From: Chromobotia macracanthus
Taxonomy: Eukaryota; Chordata; Actinopteri; Cypriniformes; Botiidae
Direction: 5' to 3'
NCBI GenBank assembly: GCA_036877525.1
Contig: JAZGTH010000059.1
Location: forward strand, 6,138,001-6,202,000
Length of the DNA stretch: 64,000 nucleotides
The notes beneath the pieces are model-generated. The model searched no databases. It saw nothing but the letters and a program-made list of their open reading frames with translations, and was not told where the DNA came from. Below, in pieces: positions 1-12,480 of this stretch. Numbering within the stretch: the stretch's first letter is position 1; every line of letters begins with the position of its first letter. Position numbers and translations under genes: made by a program.

Positions 1-595
1 AATGACATGGATTTCACAACATGTAAAGAATTTAACACGCTCACACTTTTATAAAAGGCATCTGTATGGAGAGAACGCCGCAGCTGGCGTGTGATTCAGA
101 GGTGCTGATGGATCACGGGGACGTGGGAGTGTGTTTCCCCACACAGCAGCATGCGCACACACAACCACACAGCGGGTTCTCCACAGCTCTCTCATCACCA
201 AACCCAGCTGTTGACACACATTCACACACACACTTCTCATGATCCCTCAAGCCCCTGGTGAGTGTCATGCTAGGGAGGCAGACAGCAGCAGGGCTAGAGG
301 TGCTAGTCCTAGTCTCAGTCTCAGACATCATTCCCACGGTTCGCTGGCACACCTAACTAAAAACACTTCAGGAATTTTGAAGTCGTCATCTGATTGGTTC
401 AATTCTACAGTTTTAGGTTACAAGTATGCCCTGACTAATGTTTTTCCCCTAGACAGACTGGTTGTTTGTCTGCAACAGCGTCTTGTGACTTATTATCCCA
501 ATTATGAATAAGCAACGATAAGCTCAGGTATTAAAATCCTGCAGTTGGTTACCAAACAGTTGTATGTGAAAATAAAATATTAGTGACGCTTAAAA

Positions 596-700
596 TATCA
601 GCACTATGCTCTTGAGGAAAGCACTTAACCTCAGGTTACTCAAAAGTGAGCTGCATTTTAAGACAATTTAGATAAGTGTCTGCTAAATGACTACTTGAAC
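596..700 (+). repeat. diverged SINE 3' half
   Basis: The text CTTGAGGAAAGCACTTAACC, followed by CAGGTTACTC and ending in GATAAGTGTCTGCTAAATGAC, matches the body and LINE-like tail of a common teleost tRNA-derived SINE (canonical tail: TTTGGATAAAAGCGTCTGC). The tRNA-like head is missing or too decayed to see. The same tail occurs in the full copy at 28831-28990. Confidence 0.65.
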
Positions 701-3674
701 ACTCTTCAGATATACTTTTTTCAAATTGAATTAGTTAATTAAAAGACAGATTAGTTTTACAACTCTTTTCTCATAAAATTTGAGCATCACTGTACAAAGC
801 AACAATTCCACAGGAAAGACTCCAGTCAGCTGTTTCCAGCACATTCCTAAACATCATCATTCAAACAGCCCAGAGGTGCCCCGTCAACCATCGCCTTGAC
901 AGGAACAATGTGCAGTCAACAGCAAGCAGAAGTATCACATTATATAATAAACTACAGTTTTACATTTTCTGAAAAAAAAAAAAAAGTAAGCAGGGTTTGC
1001 TTCTGCAAACTGTGCTGTGAACTATTTGCCAACTTTGCACACACACAGTAGCTGAAGTGACCTGGAAAAGTGTTTTTTAGCACAATTTGAGCTTAAGAAA
1101 ACAATTATTGTAATGTAATATTGTAAAAGTTGGTGAGAAATATATTGCTTTTTGTGACCTTAGCCAGCGATTCTACAGATATCAGTCTTCTTCCATTTAA
1201 GTAGACAGGACTTGGTCATGGATGACTGAAAAAGCTGCCGGACACATTGCAAAAAGATTTCCTTAAAGGGACTCCATGATATTCTCATCCCATGAAAGGG
1301 TCCAGGGCCCGTTCTTTAATAACCTACAAGAGTAGCAGCACACCTCTCAACAATAATCTTAGGTACTGCATCATCCATATCTGTAACACAAATTGTACAG
1401 CATGAGTTATGGGCTGAATTTTAATAGTTAGGGTTAGATATCTGTTAAAACTTTGAAGAACAGTAATTGCGATGCTTGACTCAGCAAGCACCCCTAATTA
1501 GAACCAAATACAGTTGAGTCCAGACGACAATGAGAGCAAGCAAAATGTACTGTAGTAATCTGATGTCTCATAAGCCAGTGCTTGATCAATGGGAGAGTGG
1601 CTGAAATGAGAGCATCCAATTAAAAGTCCTGCCAGCTGGGACATGGCTACATCTGGCCTAATATTTAAGGCATAATAGATGAGATGATAGCCAGCAACTG
1701 GAAAGTCTTCCTTCTCTCACTACTTTCATCTGCCTCAATCTCTCATTCTTAGTGACAGTCTGGCTGATTACCGCAAGTTGCTGGACAGGATAACTGTCTA
1801 TTAAGCATTGCAATATCTGTCTGTCTGTCTGTCTGTCTGACCCTCTTTCTCTCTCCTCTCTCTCTCATATATATATATTTATATATCATATATATCATAT
1901 TTAATATGCCACTGTGCAAAGTGTAGTGTATTGTCTGTAAAGTACACAGAGGTTGTGTAACCCATTTTTCCAAAAATGATGACAGGTTTAAGCATTAAGC
2001 CTAAAGTACCTGGAAAAGCATTTGTTCAGCATTTGCATGTCTGAATACAATTTCGAGGATCCTTTGAAGTCAAAAAGCGTTTCACCATCCGTACACCTGC
2101 AAGAAGCAACACCCTTTGAAAATGTTATTGGCAAGAAAAAAATGTGAAAATGAAAAATATTTTTTTTAGATCTCTGTGAGAGGAGTTTGAAACAAACCGT
2201 CCTGCTCTCATCCACAGAGAAGCGCTAACAGCGTCTGTGGCTTTCTGTACGAATCATTTCATATTCACTGACTTTAAAATGTTTCGAAGGAGCAAACATG
2301 AAAAAGAGCAGAGTGTCTTTTAAATTATAATGGTGGATTTCCCAAAGGCTGTTCCTCTGTAAATATCCTGAATGGAACCACTTTAAAAAAATACACAAAA
2401 CACTCCGAAAATAGCATGACAAATATCAGGTAACTACACACAGAAAAAACAGTAACCTCGAAATAAACTCTTGATGCTGTTGAGAGTGCTGAAGCTCTCT
2501 AGTTATGACACATAACGGTGCTCTGTTTGCTTGTTTGTGTGGAGACTTTGGGGCATCCTGCAGGGAAGACAATAAAGGAGGTCACATTCCCTTTAGGTCT
2601 GGACAGATTGCTTCAAGAATTGGGAGTTTTTCTCTAAGGTCCATAGGACCCCGCTGAAGTTTGATTACAGCCCTCTGAATGACCTCGCATCCTCCCCTAA
2701 ACACTTCCTGAATAACCACATGGTGCATGAGAGGGTGTTACCGTCCAAACTCCTACTGAGAGACAAGCTCTGCTGTTCAGCAGCCACTCTCAAATGGGTA
2801 GTATCAATACTTTATTTAGTCTTGTGGTAGATGAGCGACTCCCAGCCACAAGTATAAACATAAACTTGCTGCGGCATGAAAAATGGATTCACTTTTTCAA
2901 GCCAGAAACAATAAAAGGAGAAAAAATTAAATATCAAATAAAAAACAATTATATGATTTATGTATCACAATATTTTTGCATTATACTGTATGGAAATTGA
3001 AGGAACACTTGGGTATGAGGCTGAATTAAGATCGCTAAGCTGGAAACACAAAAGCGTAAACAGGTGCATGAAAATATATGCCATAAAAATGAGAACTCAA
3101 GGCAAATAAAAAAAAAAAATCACTGAAGTGTGAATGCATTGAATGAAATAAAAGACGGCGCACTTGTTTTGGTTGTGTTGACATAAAGTGACTGTGATTT
3201 TGTTAGTAAAAATGTGAGTAGACTTGACTCACAATTGATTTCAATATAGGAACGACAGAATGCTGAGCTAAAATTAATCAATGTGTCATTAATCTTAAGA
3301 GAACTCTGTCATGTTTAGAGTTCGCTAACACTGCTGACAATACTCCTGAATAATGGCAGTCAAGGAGCTTGATATCTACGGTACACTCAATATTTACGGT
3401 AAGGAGCAAACCAGAGGGCGGATCTATTTATGCAAATGCTTTCAAACTTAGCCACTAACACTTTGAACCATTTGAACCCTTGAACATACAAGCATTGCTT
3501 ACATTAAAATAAAGCCTCAGAAACTCCAACTGTAAACAGCACTAAATATATATGCTTACATAATCTTAATATAGTCTGCTTCTGTCAATCAATACCTGAG
3601 AATCTGTCTCGGCTGAACTACACAGCACTCATGGGCATTCTTTAAGTGTTTACAGTAAGTGCAACCCTAAGCAC
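701..3674. other. intron 2 sequence without recognised genes
   Basis: AT-rich unique sequence. Visible items are an A15 run near 970, a (CTGT)n tract at 1817-1839 followed by (CT)n and short (AT)n to about 1890, and an A-rich run near 3110. The sequence around 1600-1640 looks complex and non-repetitive and could be conserved, but nothing proves it. Confidence 0.6.
1817..1890. repeat. compound microsatellite (CTGT)n(CT)n(AT)n
   Basis: About six CTGT units are followed by CT-rich sequence and short AT stretches. Confidence 0.85.
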
Positions 3675-3840
3675 CTTGTAAAAACGCTATAAAATATATT
3701 AAATAAAGTTTTATTTAAAATTGTTAAAATGCACAAAGTTTTCTGTTAGGGTTACGGTTAGCGTGTGAGTTGGAGTTAGATTATATTGTTTATAAGTAGC
3801 TGTGTATAAAAACAGTGTAAGTCTATGGAATGTCCCCATT
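3675..3840 (-). mobile_element. dispersed repeat, GGGGACATTCCAT family, copy 1
   Basis: On the minus strand the segment begins ATGGGGACATTCCATAGAC, then ACACAGCTACTTATAAACA, a CTAACC-rich stretch, and AACAGAAAACTTTGTGCAT. The same order of blocks is seen on the plus strand near 44575-44700, and the starting block recurs near 22430. This is a short non-autonomous element known to me as very common in cyprinids; its superfamily is not established here. Confidence 0.6.
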
Positions 3841-5459
3841 TAGATAGATAAATAAACGTGTGTGTCGGTGTGTTTACAGGCCATAAGCACACAATGGGTT
3901 ATATTGAGGTTCGAGAGGATTTGTCACAGATGGCTGACAGTTGGAATGGTGACCTTAAGATGCTACAAACACAAAAGCGGCACAGATGATGGTTTAGTTT
4001 CCCCCAGCTGACGTCTAGACGAATAAAACCAGCAATGTTGGGATGAACCAATGACAGCAGAGCATAAAAATCACACTGGCACATACAAGCATGTGGTTTG
4101 TACAGCCTTTACCCATCCATGACTGCTTCTCTACCACACAGTCTCATATAAGAAACTTTAATGATAGGCCACAGTTTCAACATGTGACGAGCGAAAATAC
4201 GTTCATGTTATTTTCATTCTCCATTAAACGACATTAAAAATAATGTATGATTTGCTGGAATCAGACAAAAAAAATTAATGAGCTACACGTGTCTGAAGCA
4301 CCAGTTACCAAATGCCAAAAAAAGCAAATTTTCAGGAATTATTAAAACAAATGTAAGATTTAGAAAGGTACACCTCTCAGAAAACGTACAAATAAAAATA
4401 ATATAGATGTTTAGTTGCTATTTGGTGCTTTGAAATCTCTAGATGAGGGATTAATGAATTTATTTTTGTGAAAGCTGCAAACTAGACCAAAACTGACATT
4501 TTTCGCTTGTTTTGCCTGTAGTTCTTAATTAGCTTGTGCTCATTCTGAGTCATATTGCCAGGTCATGGTATATGACAGGTCATATAAGCTTATTCAAGCC
4601 TAAATCTAATCTCACTGGTCGTACATAGAAATAAGAAATGTATGTAAGCAACAAGAAACGGCCAGTATCTCTAGAGGGACAAGGCAAAAACCAGAAACCA
4701 GAGAATCCCTGACTGTAATGTCACACACAGCGACAGAAATGGCATTTCATTATGACAAGTGTTACTTTTCTACAGGCATCACTATTAAGGAATCTCCAAT
4801 TACTCTGAGACTCTACAGATCTGTGAAGAAGGCAATTTTGAAGCTGAGGTCTTTAAAGGTACCACAAAGATTCACAATTGGATTGGGATGGATATTTGGG
4901 AAAATCTGCCACTCTTACACTTTGTCCTAACCTGGCATGATGTGATAAAAATCCTGAGAAATATTTTTTTAGGTAGCAAAGTGGCTGCTGTTGGTGTGTT
5001 TATCTTAATTTCTGTGATTCCTGATGCTCTCTGTTTCACCTGTTTGCCCCGAAAGGATACAATGAACTTCACAGTCACTGCAAGACAAGCTTCAGTACTA
5101 TTGCTGCTTAGCTGCGTGAGAGTATCTGTCACAGCGTTCAAGGCATGTGTGTGTGTGTGTGTGTGAGATTATAAATAAACTACAGGGAGGAAAAACTCAT
5201 TGAGTAGCTTTGTTCCTGCACTCCGGGAGGAATTGGCTCTTGAAAGGTAAAATGGTGACAAAAGTCAGTGTTTGCATCTTAATAACACTGAGTCTCATGT
5301 GTTTTAACAGCGTATTCTGGAACAGCAGTATGAGTGTGTTCTCTCCCACACAGGTGGACGACAGATGTGTGTGACTGCCAGTAAAACTCAGGAGAGGATG
5401 AGACAGAGGTTTAGCAGTGGACTGACATAATACAAAGCCCTAGGCAAAAATCTCCCTCA

Positions 5460-5524
<65 letters not shown>

Positions 5525-5750
5525 CACATCCAGCCTAAAGAACTTCTGTGGTTTCATGCTGAAATTCTATAGCTATGTTTTTATTCTCACACATACTCAC
5601 TGATCGAGAAAATAATGCAATACAGTGAAATCTACCACCTTGTACCTGAATAACAACACATCCCGTTACAGTATGCCAGAGACAATTAAGGGTAACTATC
5701 GCCCCCTGGAGGGCTGTATGGTTTTTCAATTCAAGTGAAAATGATCTAGA
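3841..5750. other. intron 2 sequence without recognised genes
   Basis: Ordinary AT-rich sequence. It holds a (GT)n tract at 5146-5164 and a (CT)13(CA)18-type tract at 5461-5522. Two opposing short ORFs around 4872-5166 are unremarkable and show no family signature. Confidence 0.6.
5461..5522. repeat. (CT)n(CA)n compound microsatellite
   Basis: About 13 CT units pass directly into about 18 CA units without interruption, so the locus is likely polymorphic. Confidence 0.95.
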
Positions 5751-5751
5751 C

Positions 5752-5905
5752 CAGAGGTTGTCAGCTCTGGCTCTTGAGGTCCACTTCCCTGCAGAGTTTA
5801 AATCCAACCCTGATCAAATTCACTTGAACAAGCTAATCGGGTACTAGAAAGTTACAAGGATCAGGGTTGGGGCTAAAATTGGCAGGAAAGAGTTGAGAAC
5901 CTCTG
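5752..5905. mobile_element. palindromic MITE (CAGAGGTTGTCA family)
   Basis: The segment starts CAGAGGTTGTCAGCTCTGG and ends GAGTTGAGAACCTCTG, giving imperfect terminal inverted repeats. Inside are AACCCTGATCAAATTCACTTG and AGCTAATC, with an inverted AGGATCAGGGTTGG in the right half. This foldback layout is typical of an abundant cyprinid MITE. It codes for nothing and lies in cask intron 2, about 240 bp downstream of exon 2. Confidence 0.75.
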
Positions 5906-6140
5906 CTTTGACTGTTTATTTTGCATGTGAGCATACAGGATTTCCTGTCCAAAGGTCTTAATGAAAGAGCGTTTTATTAAATGAACAAACAACAAGCATC
6001 AGCTCAGTAAAGAAATCAAAATTCATTTATAAGACAACAATGAATATATATAGTGAGCCTCCAAAAGACCATAGTAGATGAATTCTCCTCTCAATCACAG
6101 TGAGAAAAGAGGCTGAAGATAATAAATGGGCGTGTCTTAC

Positions 6141-6253
6141 CTTCTGTGCTGAGGCCGGGGCTGGAGGTGAATTTGGCCACATCCACAATCTTTACAGCGA
6201 ATTGCTGGCCCGTCTCCCTGTTGATGCATCTTCGTACCACACTAAACGGCCCC
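6141..6253 (-). CDS. cask: cask coding exon 2 (glycine-rich loop and ATP-site lysine)
   Basis: The minus strand encodes the end of Lys20, 37 whole codons (residues 21-57, beginning GPFSVVRRCINRETGQ and ending PGLSTE) and the first base of codon 58. It continues the CASK kinase domain exactly. It contains the rest of the glycine-rich loop (G21-V26) and the conserved ATP-site lysine in FAVKIVDV (K41). Ser51 followed by Pro52 is present; CDK5 phosphorylation of CASK at this site has been reported. The acceptor is a long pyrimidine run ending CTCTTCCAAG (AG at 6255-6254), with a branch-point-like CTAAT about 28 bases upstream. The donor is GTAAGAC starting at 6140. The exon length of 113 nt keeps the frame from exon 1, and the trailing G is expected to pair with AC of exon 3 to give Asp58. 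Exon 3 is not present to the left. Confidence 0.97.
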
Positions 6254-9200
6254 CTTGGAAGAGAAAAAAAGCCAGTGATTAGTGGTGGACCAATACTACA
6301 GGTTTAACAATGGCCAATCATACCAATACTAATATATAGACAGCAGGATGGCCAATGGCAAATAAAACGCAGATAAAATGTAAAATTGTCTTACGAGACA
6401 TAAACAACATGAACACTTAGTGTCAAACATGAACACATTTAGTCAAAAATCTGACACACTTCAATCAGATTTACCATAACTGGTCATTCACAATCATAAT
6501 TCAGAATCATAATTTGTTTTCTGTGTAAAAATAATGCAGCAACCAAAAGACTTTGTGAAGAACCTAATAACTAAAGGTGGGAGTTGTTATAATCCTTGCC
6601 ATGGTACTGAAAGTTATTATAAATGACAAGCTGACACTTCAAGTAATAACAGAACTAACTGACTACACTCAGAAGTACAAGAAAGGTTTTGAGGGGAAAG
6701 TAAGACTTTTAGCACAACACTGTCATTATAGAGCCACATGAGGCTCAGTGGAGCACTAAGGGCTCAGAGAGAGAAGACTGTTCTCTTTCTAGGAACAGAG
6801 GAATGCTTAGAGCAGCTATGAGGATGATGTCCTCTGCCCTGTGTGCAGGCAAAGCGTTTGAGGAACGGCAGGGAGCTGAGCGGCTGGGGAGAGCTTGGCT
6901 TTCTGTTAAGAGCTATGATCATATTTCCCAAAGCTTTTAACTCTCATCAGGAAGAGCCATGAGCTCTGAAGAGAGAGGGCAACAGAAAAACCTCTGGATT
7001 CACAGTCTTCCTTCTGTTTGTGTGTGGTGGGTCTTTTTTATTCGCGTTCAATAGAGTTGATTAATTACTCCTCTCATCGGAGATGTTCTTAGGAGTGATG
7101 GGATTGTGTAATGCAATGGGACTTCTATGATGAATGGGAGCTATTTATGCTTGCAGTGTGCGTATCTCTCTTGCGTGGGTAAATTCGCTAGTATTGTATT
7201 GTCAGCTTCTACACAATGTAATCAAAGGCACAATGAAATGCAATAATCAAATAATCACGTTTTTGTTAGAACTGAGGCCAAGCTGATTGGTTTCCGGCTT
7301 GTGTACGAGCCTAATGTTCAATCCCTACCCACCACTTCCTGTCTGCTCTTCTGACATCATCATTAAAGTAGTCCCAAAAACACGATTCAATTGGTTGATT
7401 CATGCATTCTCTGCATAGTCATGTTTTCAGGTTTCTGACATTTCAATTCAATTTCAAGACTTCAAAACTTTAGTTCTTTCAATCCTTTTATACAGTGCAA
7501 GAAGTTTCAAGGTCTCTGAAATCGTACATTTCATGTTAAATCATAGTATTTCGAAAGATCAATGAAATTTTTATTTTTCTCATACTTCTAGCAGAAACAT
7601 TTCACTGGCACTTTATCTAAACATAAAGGCTTTTTGGATTTCCAAGAGAACTTCTCAAGTCAGATCAGATTTCATCAAGTCCATCTCCATAACTTTGATC
7701 TTCAGAACTACCTTACTGCGATGTAAGCAAGGCACACAGTTTGGTGCTACAGCTCTGAATCTAATAATACATCTTTTCCTCTACAGTGTTCTGAGTGAAA
7801 ATAAGCTGATATTTACATACTCTAAGCTCAGCGTGACCAAAAGCTCAAACTTGACATTTAGTCTTGATATTGCTGTTGGGGAGTCTGTAAGAGTTTCCCA
7901 TCCATTACATTTCATTAGAGATGACCTGGTTCACTCTGTGTCAGAGATGCCCACACATACAAACAGACAGGGAGAGAGAGAGAAAGAGAATAACATGTGA
8001 TTGTTGTCAGAAACTCTCTCCTCCCACGTCAGTATTTCGCACAGCACCCTTGCAGTGTGATTGCACTGCAGTAGACAGCTGGCTGCTGTCTTCTCATCAA
8101 GTTGGCTGAACTGCTAATGAACTGCAGGTGCGGTTAACACGTGAAGGCAGTCTGAGAAATGCTGCCGTCGCATTAGAGACGTGCGAAACTTTATATTCTC
8201 AAAATGGACTGTTTAGTGGGATTCCTGAACGACTTGTTGACTAGGGAAGCCTTATATAATTAGGCTGATTTCAGGTTTATCTGACCTATACTGGACAATT
8301 TGGGGGGTTTCAGACATGTTTAAATGGATAAAGAAAAGTGTGCAGTGACAACCTAATTACCCAAACTAATTCAAGCACTGAAGCTGCTGAAAACAATAAA
8401 ACAGTAAAAAGAAAAAAAGTAAAATGATCTAATGTAGATTAGATGTACATCAAGAATAATACACACAACAATTTAATAAAACACACAATTTCACAGTTAC
8501 ACAAGTAACACAGTTTATGAGCCAAAAAGTTTGTAGTGACATTGTTCAGCTGATGTTCAGCCACGGATGTGTGTGTGTGACTCAATTCTAAAGTTGGAAC
8601 TGTGATTTTTCCAGACTATTCTTAAGAAAATATCTCATATCTCATGACGTTCTGCATGACGTTTTCATCTGGAGCAGATGTCAGAAAGTTTAAATTCTGC
8701 TCTAAAATTGCAATCCAACTGGAGAAGGATGCAAATTAAAGAAAGGTGGGAAAGCTATTCAGAGAGCTGATTATCACTGTATCTTGTTAATACCGGCGCG
8801 AGAGGGCTTGTGTGTTCCCCAACCCAAACTGTAAGAGCAGATGGCATGAGACGGTAAGTCGCCTTCTGGCAGAGAGCCGAAATGCAGCCACATGTGGAGC
8901 AGCGCTGGACTCAACCTGTGATTCTAATCTGCTGGAACCATAGACACATAACACTCTGAAACATCTGTGCGGACAGTTTCCCTTCTGCTATCTGTCATGG
9001 TTCTCATGTTCTTCTCGCTTAAAGTGCTTTATAAACGTTACGGAAATGACGTTAAGTATGTAACACTACCCAGTAATGTAAATAACATTTAGTGGCTTTG
9101 AGTTTACTCTTGAAGATATGCTCAAAAATTTCTTAAGGTCCTGAGGGATGTAATTTATTCAGTATTTTATTTATTTTACCAAGGTGTAGCTGGATGACTG

Positions 9201-12200
9201 GAGAGCAGCTAGATGACTGGACAGCAGCTGTATAAATGTGTAAAGAATGTAAAGCAGCAATGCTATAATCTGTCTGGATTTACTTTCTCTTCTCTCATTT
9301 TCCGTCACGCTGTCGTGAACATGCTCAAGTCAAATTTTACACTAATATCAAAAGAAATACAACATTATAGTAGGTTGTATATTAATGGTTGTATCTTGTG
9401 TTAGGAGTATGATACACACATAACACACCTCTGGGCGGAAATAACAGGTGTGGAGGTGCTGATTTAGGATGGCATCATGGGAGTTTGCACCGGAGCAGTA
9501 AATGTGCATTGGTTATTGGCTCCCAGCAACTGTGGGGAGACTGACATGTACAAGCAGTGACATGCTGCAGCACGCAGTGGGGGTGCTGTGTTTGGTGCCA
9601 GTAAAACCTGGCTGATTAGATAAACCTGACGCAGACATGACAACTGCAGGTACGTGTCCCATATGCAGCAAAAACAGGCCTGACGTTTCTGTGCAAGCTA
9701 AATGTAGAGATCATAATGACAGACAGAAGAGATGTCTTTTGCAACAGTCCATAAAGAAGGAAGACAATCTGAGGGATGGGAAGGTCAGAAAGAGATGAAA
9801 CAGAAAGATGAGAGAAATGAAAAGTAAAAACAAGGATGTAGTGGAAGAGGAGTTTAAGAGAATCACTCAGACAGAAGGGAGGCCGGCAGGGGAAGATCGC
9901 TGGTGTTTCATGACAGCTGGTATTTGTTACAGCGAGGTGTTGGGTTTCTCCCGCGGAAGAAACCCAACTCCTGCAGCATAAACAAAAGACAGCATTCATG
10001 CGTGCATGCCTGCAGGCCAAAAGGACAGCTCTGGGCTCCACGCACTGCCAGAAAACATTAATCAATATCATGTCTGTTTTTACATGCATGCAATGCATGT
10101 GCATGTATACACGTGCACCAGCTCAGCTGATCGATGTTTAAGATGTAGTAGTTAGTCCATGCCACTTAAAAAGCACAGCATGACTTAATGACTGTGTGTG
10201 CACAGGTGTGTGTACATGAACTCATGCATGCGCTGTGTCAATATGCATAACAAAGGGCAATGCAGATTGCTGCACAAAACTAACAAATGGAACAACCTGA
10301 CAGCAGTTACAGTGTGGCAAGCAAATGGAGAATGTTGATCTTAAATGTCTCGATTAGCATTCGCACCACCCACTAAAATAAACACCACAAATGCAGAGCT
10401 GGGTCAACTCATCTCACGTTTCAAAGAGAGCTAAATAAATACGGGCTGATGAGGTCGTAAATCAAAGAGGAAGAGAGATTAAAGGAACTTAAAGAAAAGA
10501 ACAATGATGTTCATAGGAGTGTGTAAATGTTTAAACGTGGTGATAGAAAATCCAGCTCAGCCATAAAATGCGAATTAATCTACACCGCTAAATAAGATTA
10601 AAACATTCAGATGCAGCCCTAAAACATGCAATCACCGCGTTTAATCATTACAATTCTTAACTAACCCACCTGATTTAGCCCTCATATTAATTAAGAACTT
10701 GATAGCTCGAATCGAACGTGGTTCAGAGTTATAACAAAACACTGGGTTAAGAACCAGAGGTGATGAAATTAAAAAAAGACTTTATTAAAAAACTTCATTA
10801 AAACTTCATTTAAACATTAAAAACTTCATTAAAACCACAATGAAACAGCTTTGGGTTTAAAAGTGTCGAATTCTGAGAGAGTCGTCTGTTTTTGCTAAAA
10901 ACCTGCTCTGTGCAGAAAGGGCACAAAATTAACACAAGAACAAATTAAAGGACAAAAGGGGAGAGGAAATGTGTTCACTGACAAGACAATGGAGGTTTCA
11001 TTAGAGCAAGACGTATATATCTAGATTATTAAGACGTTCTATCGTTCCAACACTTCAGTTTGAACTGCTGGGAAGATTATCTTCAAAATAAAAAACAAAT
11101 CACTTGGCAGCAAAGAGAGGAAGACGGAAAAGTTTTTTAATAAAAACCTGCTCAAGTGACTATTTCAAAAAGGAAACAAAACGAAAAGGAAATCGGAATC
11201 TCAGAGGCTAATTTTATACATCTCAGAGTCTCGGAGGCCACAATGGAGACCGGATGATCACTGGTGGATGAGTAAAGAGGGTGTAAGGGGAGCCATCGGA
11301 GAGAATTCTATAGCTCCAGCTCTCCACAGCACATGCAGGAAGTCCTGGAGGAGTGCAGCTGCATGCCGGAGATCTGCATTAATCTGCTGTGTGGATTTCA
11401 GGCAAAGAATTCACACAGTGATAAAAAACACCAGACCAAGACGTCGGCAAGGCCGCAAAGAGAACACTGACTACAAAATGTATTAAAGAGAGACCTAACC
11501 TCTGGGATTTCTAAAAAGCTGGCTGGCAATTACGTTCCTAAAAACACTTGTTCTCTTATTGTGGTGATCCCTTACCACTTAAATACTCAAACACCTGTAA
11601 CAGGCAAATTTTCATTCATAATGCATGTTAGAAGTGCCCTACAACAGAGCAAAGCGTACTTAGCAAACCCTGAGACAGTGTGAGTTCACACTCACCAGAC
11701 AACCGCAACCAAAACAACAGACAACCAAAAAAGACATCAAATATACAATCCACCCCATGGCACTGCTGTATTCACCTTAAAATCCTTTGTTCGGGTGATA
11801 TGTAATTCGTATGTAAAAAGCTTATTTAACCTAAATAATTCAGATAATTACGTAATAATGACCAGCCTTAAGGAAGCACTGATAGACAGGAAGAAAGGAG
11901 CTTGGCCTTCCACGCTCTTAACACACCCTCTACACCCTAACAAATCAAAATCTCAGCACCTGTGCTGAACCATATGTGTGAGAAGGACCTTCAGAGACAA
12001 GCATGTCAACGCAGATGAGGTACATGCATCATACAGTACAACCGTGCCAAAGCCCAGCAGCTAATAAAAGTCCCCCAGTCCAGGTTTCCCATCTGTCCTA
12101 TGAATGTGATTTAAAGATGCTCCTTCACAGCTTTACAAATGGTATGTAACACGGGGGTCAGTACTGTAAATGTGTTTTACAGCACACTTGTCCGTGGCCC

Positions 12201-12369
12201 TGCTAGTGCATATAACGGCCTCCAGCGAAGTGGAGACGCAGGGATAAAGAAACGTAAAAGAGGAATTGCTGCAGTATTTCAATTGTTTCCCAGTATAGCT
12301 AATGTCACTTCACAATTCAATCAATTCACTGAAAACACATGCTGGAGGTGCTCTAAATTACAGCAACAT
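6254..12369. other. intron 1, exon-2-proximal part: no genes seen
   Basis: Mostly unique AT-rich sequence. A faint interspersed repeat may lie at 6283-6350 (alternating CCAATACTA/GGCCAAT words). A 20-bp near-duplication (GGATGACTGG..CAGCAGCT twice) is at 9191-9231, and an ACTTCATTAAA-type repetition at 10785-10850. Opposing ORFs such as 9616-10104 show no recognisable domain. Confidence 0.55.
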
Positions 12370-12480
12370 ATGTACCTTAAGGTGCAACAATAAACCTTTT
12401 TGGGGCAATTGAGGTACAAAGACGGCCTTTTAAGGGTACTGTTATACCCCTAAAGGTACCATTTTTGGCCATTTTTTGTC
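12370..12480. repeat. GGTACC-rich dispersed repeat
   Basis: The segment contains ACCTTAAGGTGCAAC, AATTGAGGTACAAAG, TTTTAAGGGTACTG and CCCCTAAAGGTACCATTTTT, an irregular repetition of the word AGGTAC. This word pattern is characteristic of a degenerate dispersed repeat common in cyprinid genomes. No coding capacity. Confidence 0.6.

Larger units (their letters stand above)
1..6140 (-). other. cask: cask intron 2 (5' part only)
   Basis: The interval begins with the exon 2 donor GTAAGAC (6140 downward) and runs off the left edge. I looked on the minus strand for the expected exon 3, beginning with a Leu-Lys-Arg-Glu segment after the split Asp58, and did not find it. The stretch holds SINE and MITE fragments, (CT)n(CA)n and (GT)n microsatellites and otherwise AT-rich unique sequence. 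Confidence 0.88.

Noticed and set aside
1..6140. cask exon 3
   Set aside because: No minus-strand segment encodes the expected kinase-domain continuation; it must lie beyond the left edge.
6100..6282. Plus-strand 60-codon ORF across cask exon 2
   Set aside because: It is the antisense shadow of the real minus-strand exon.
9616..10104. 162-codon minus-strand ORF with hydrophobic stretches
   Set aside because: No family signature, odd composition rich in Cys, His and Phe, and no sign of promoter or splice sites; treated as chance.
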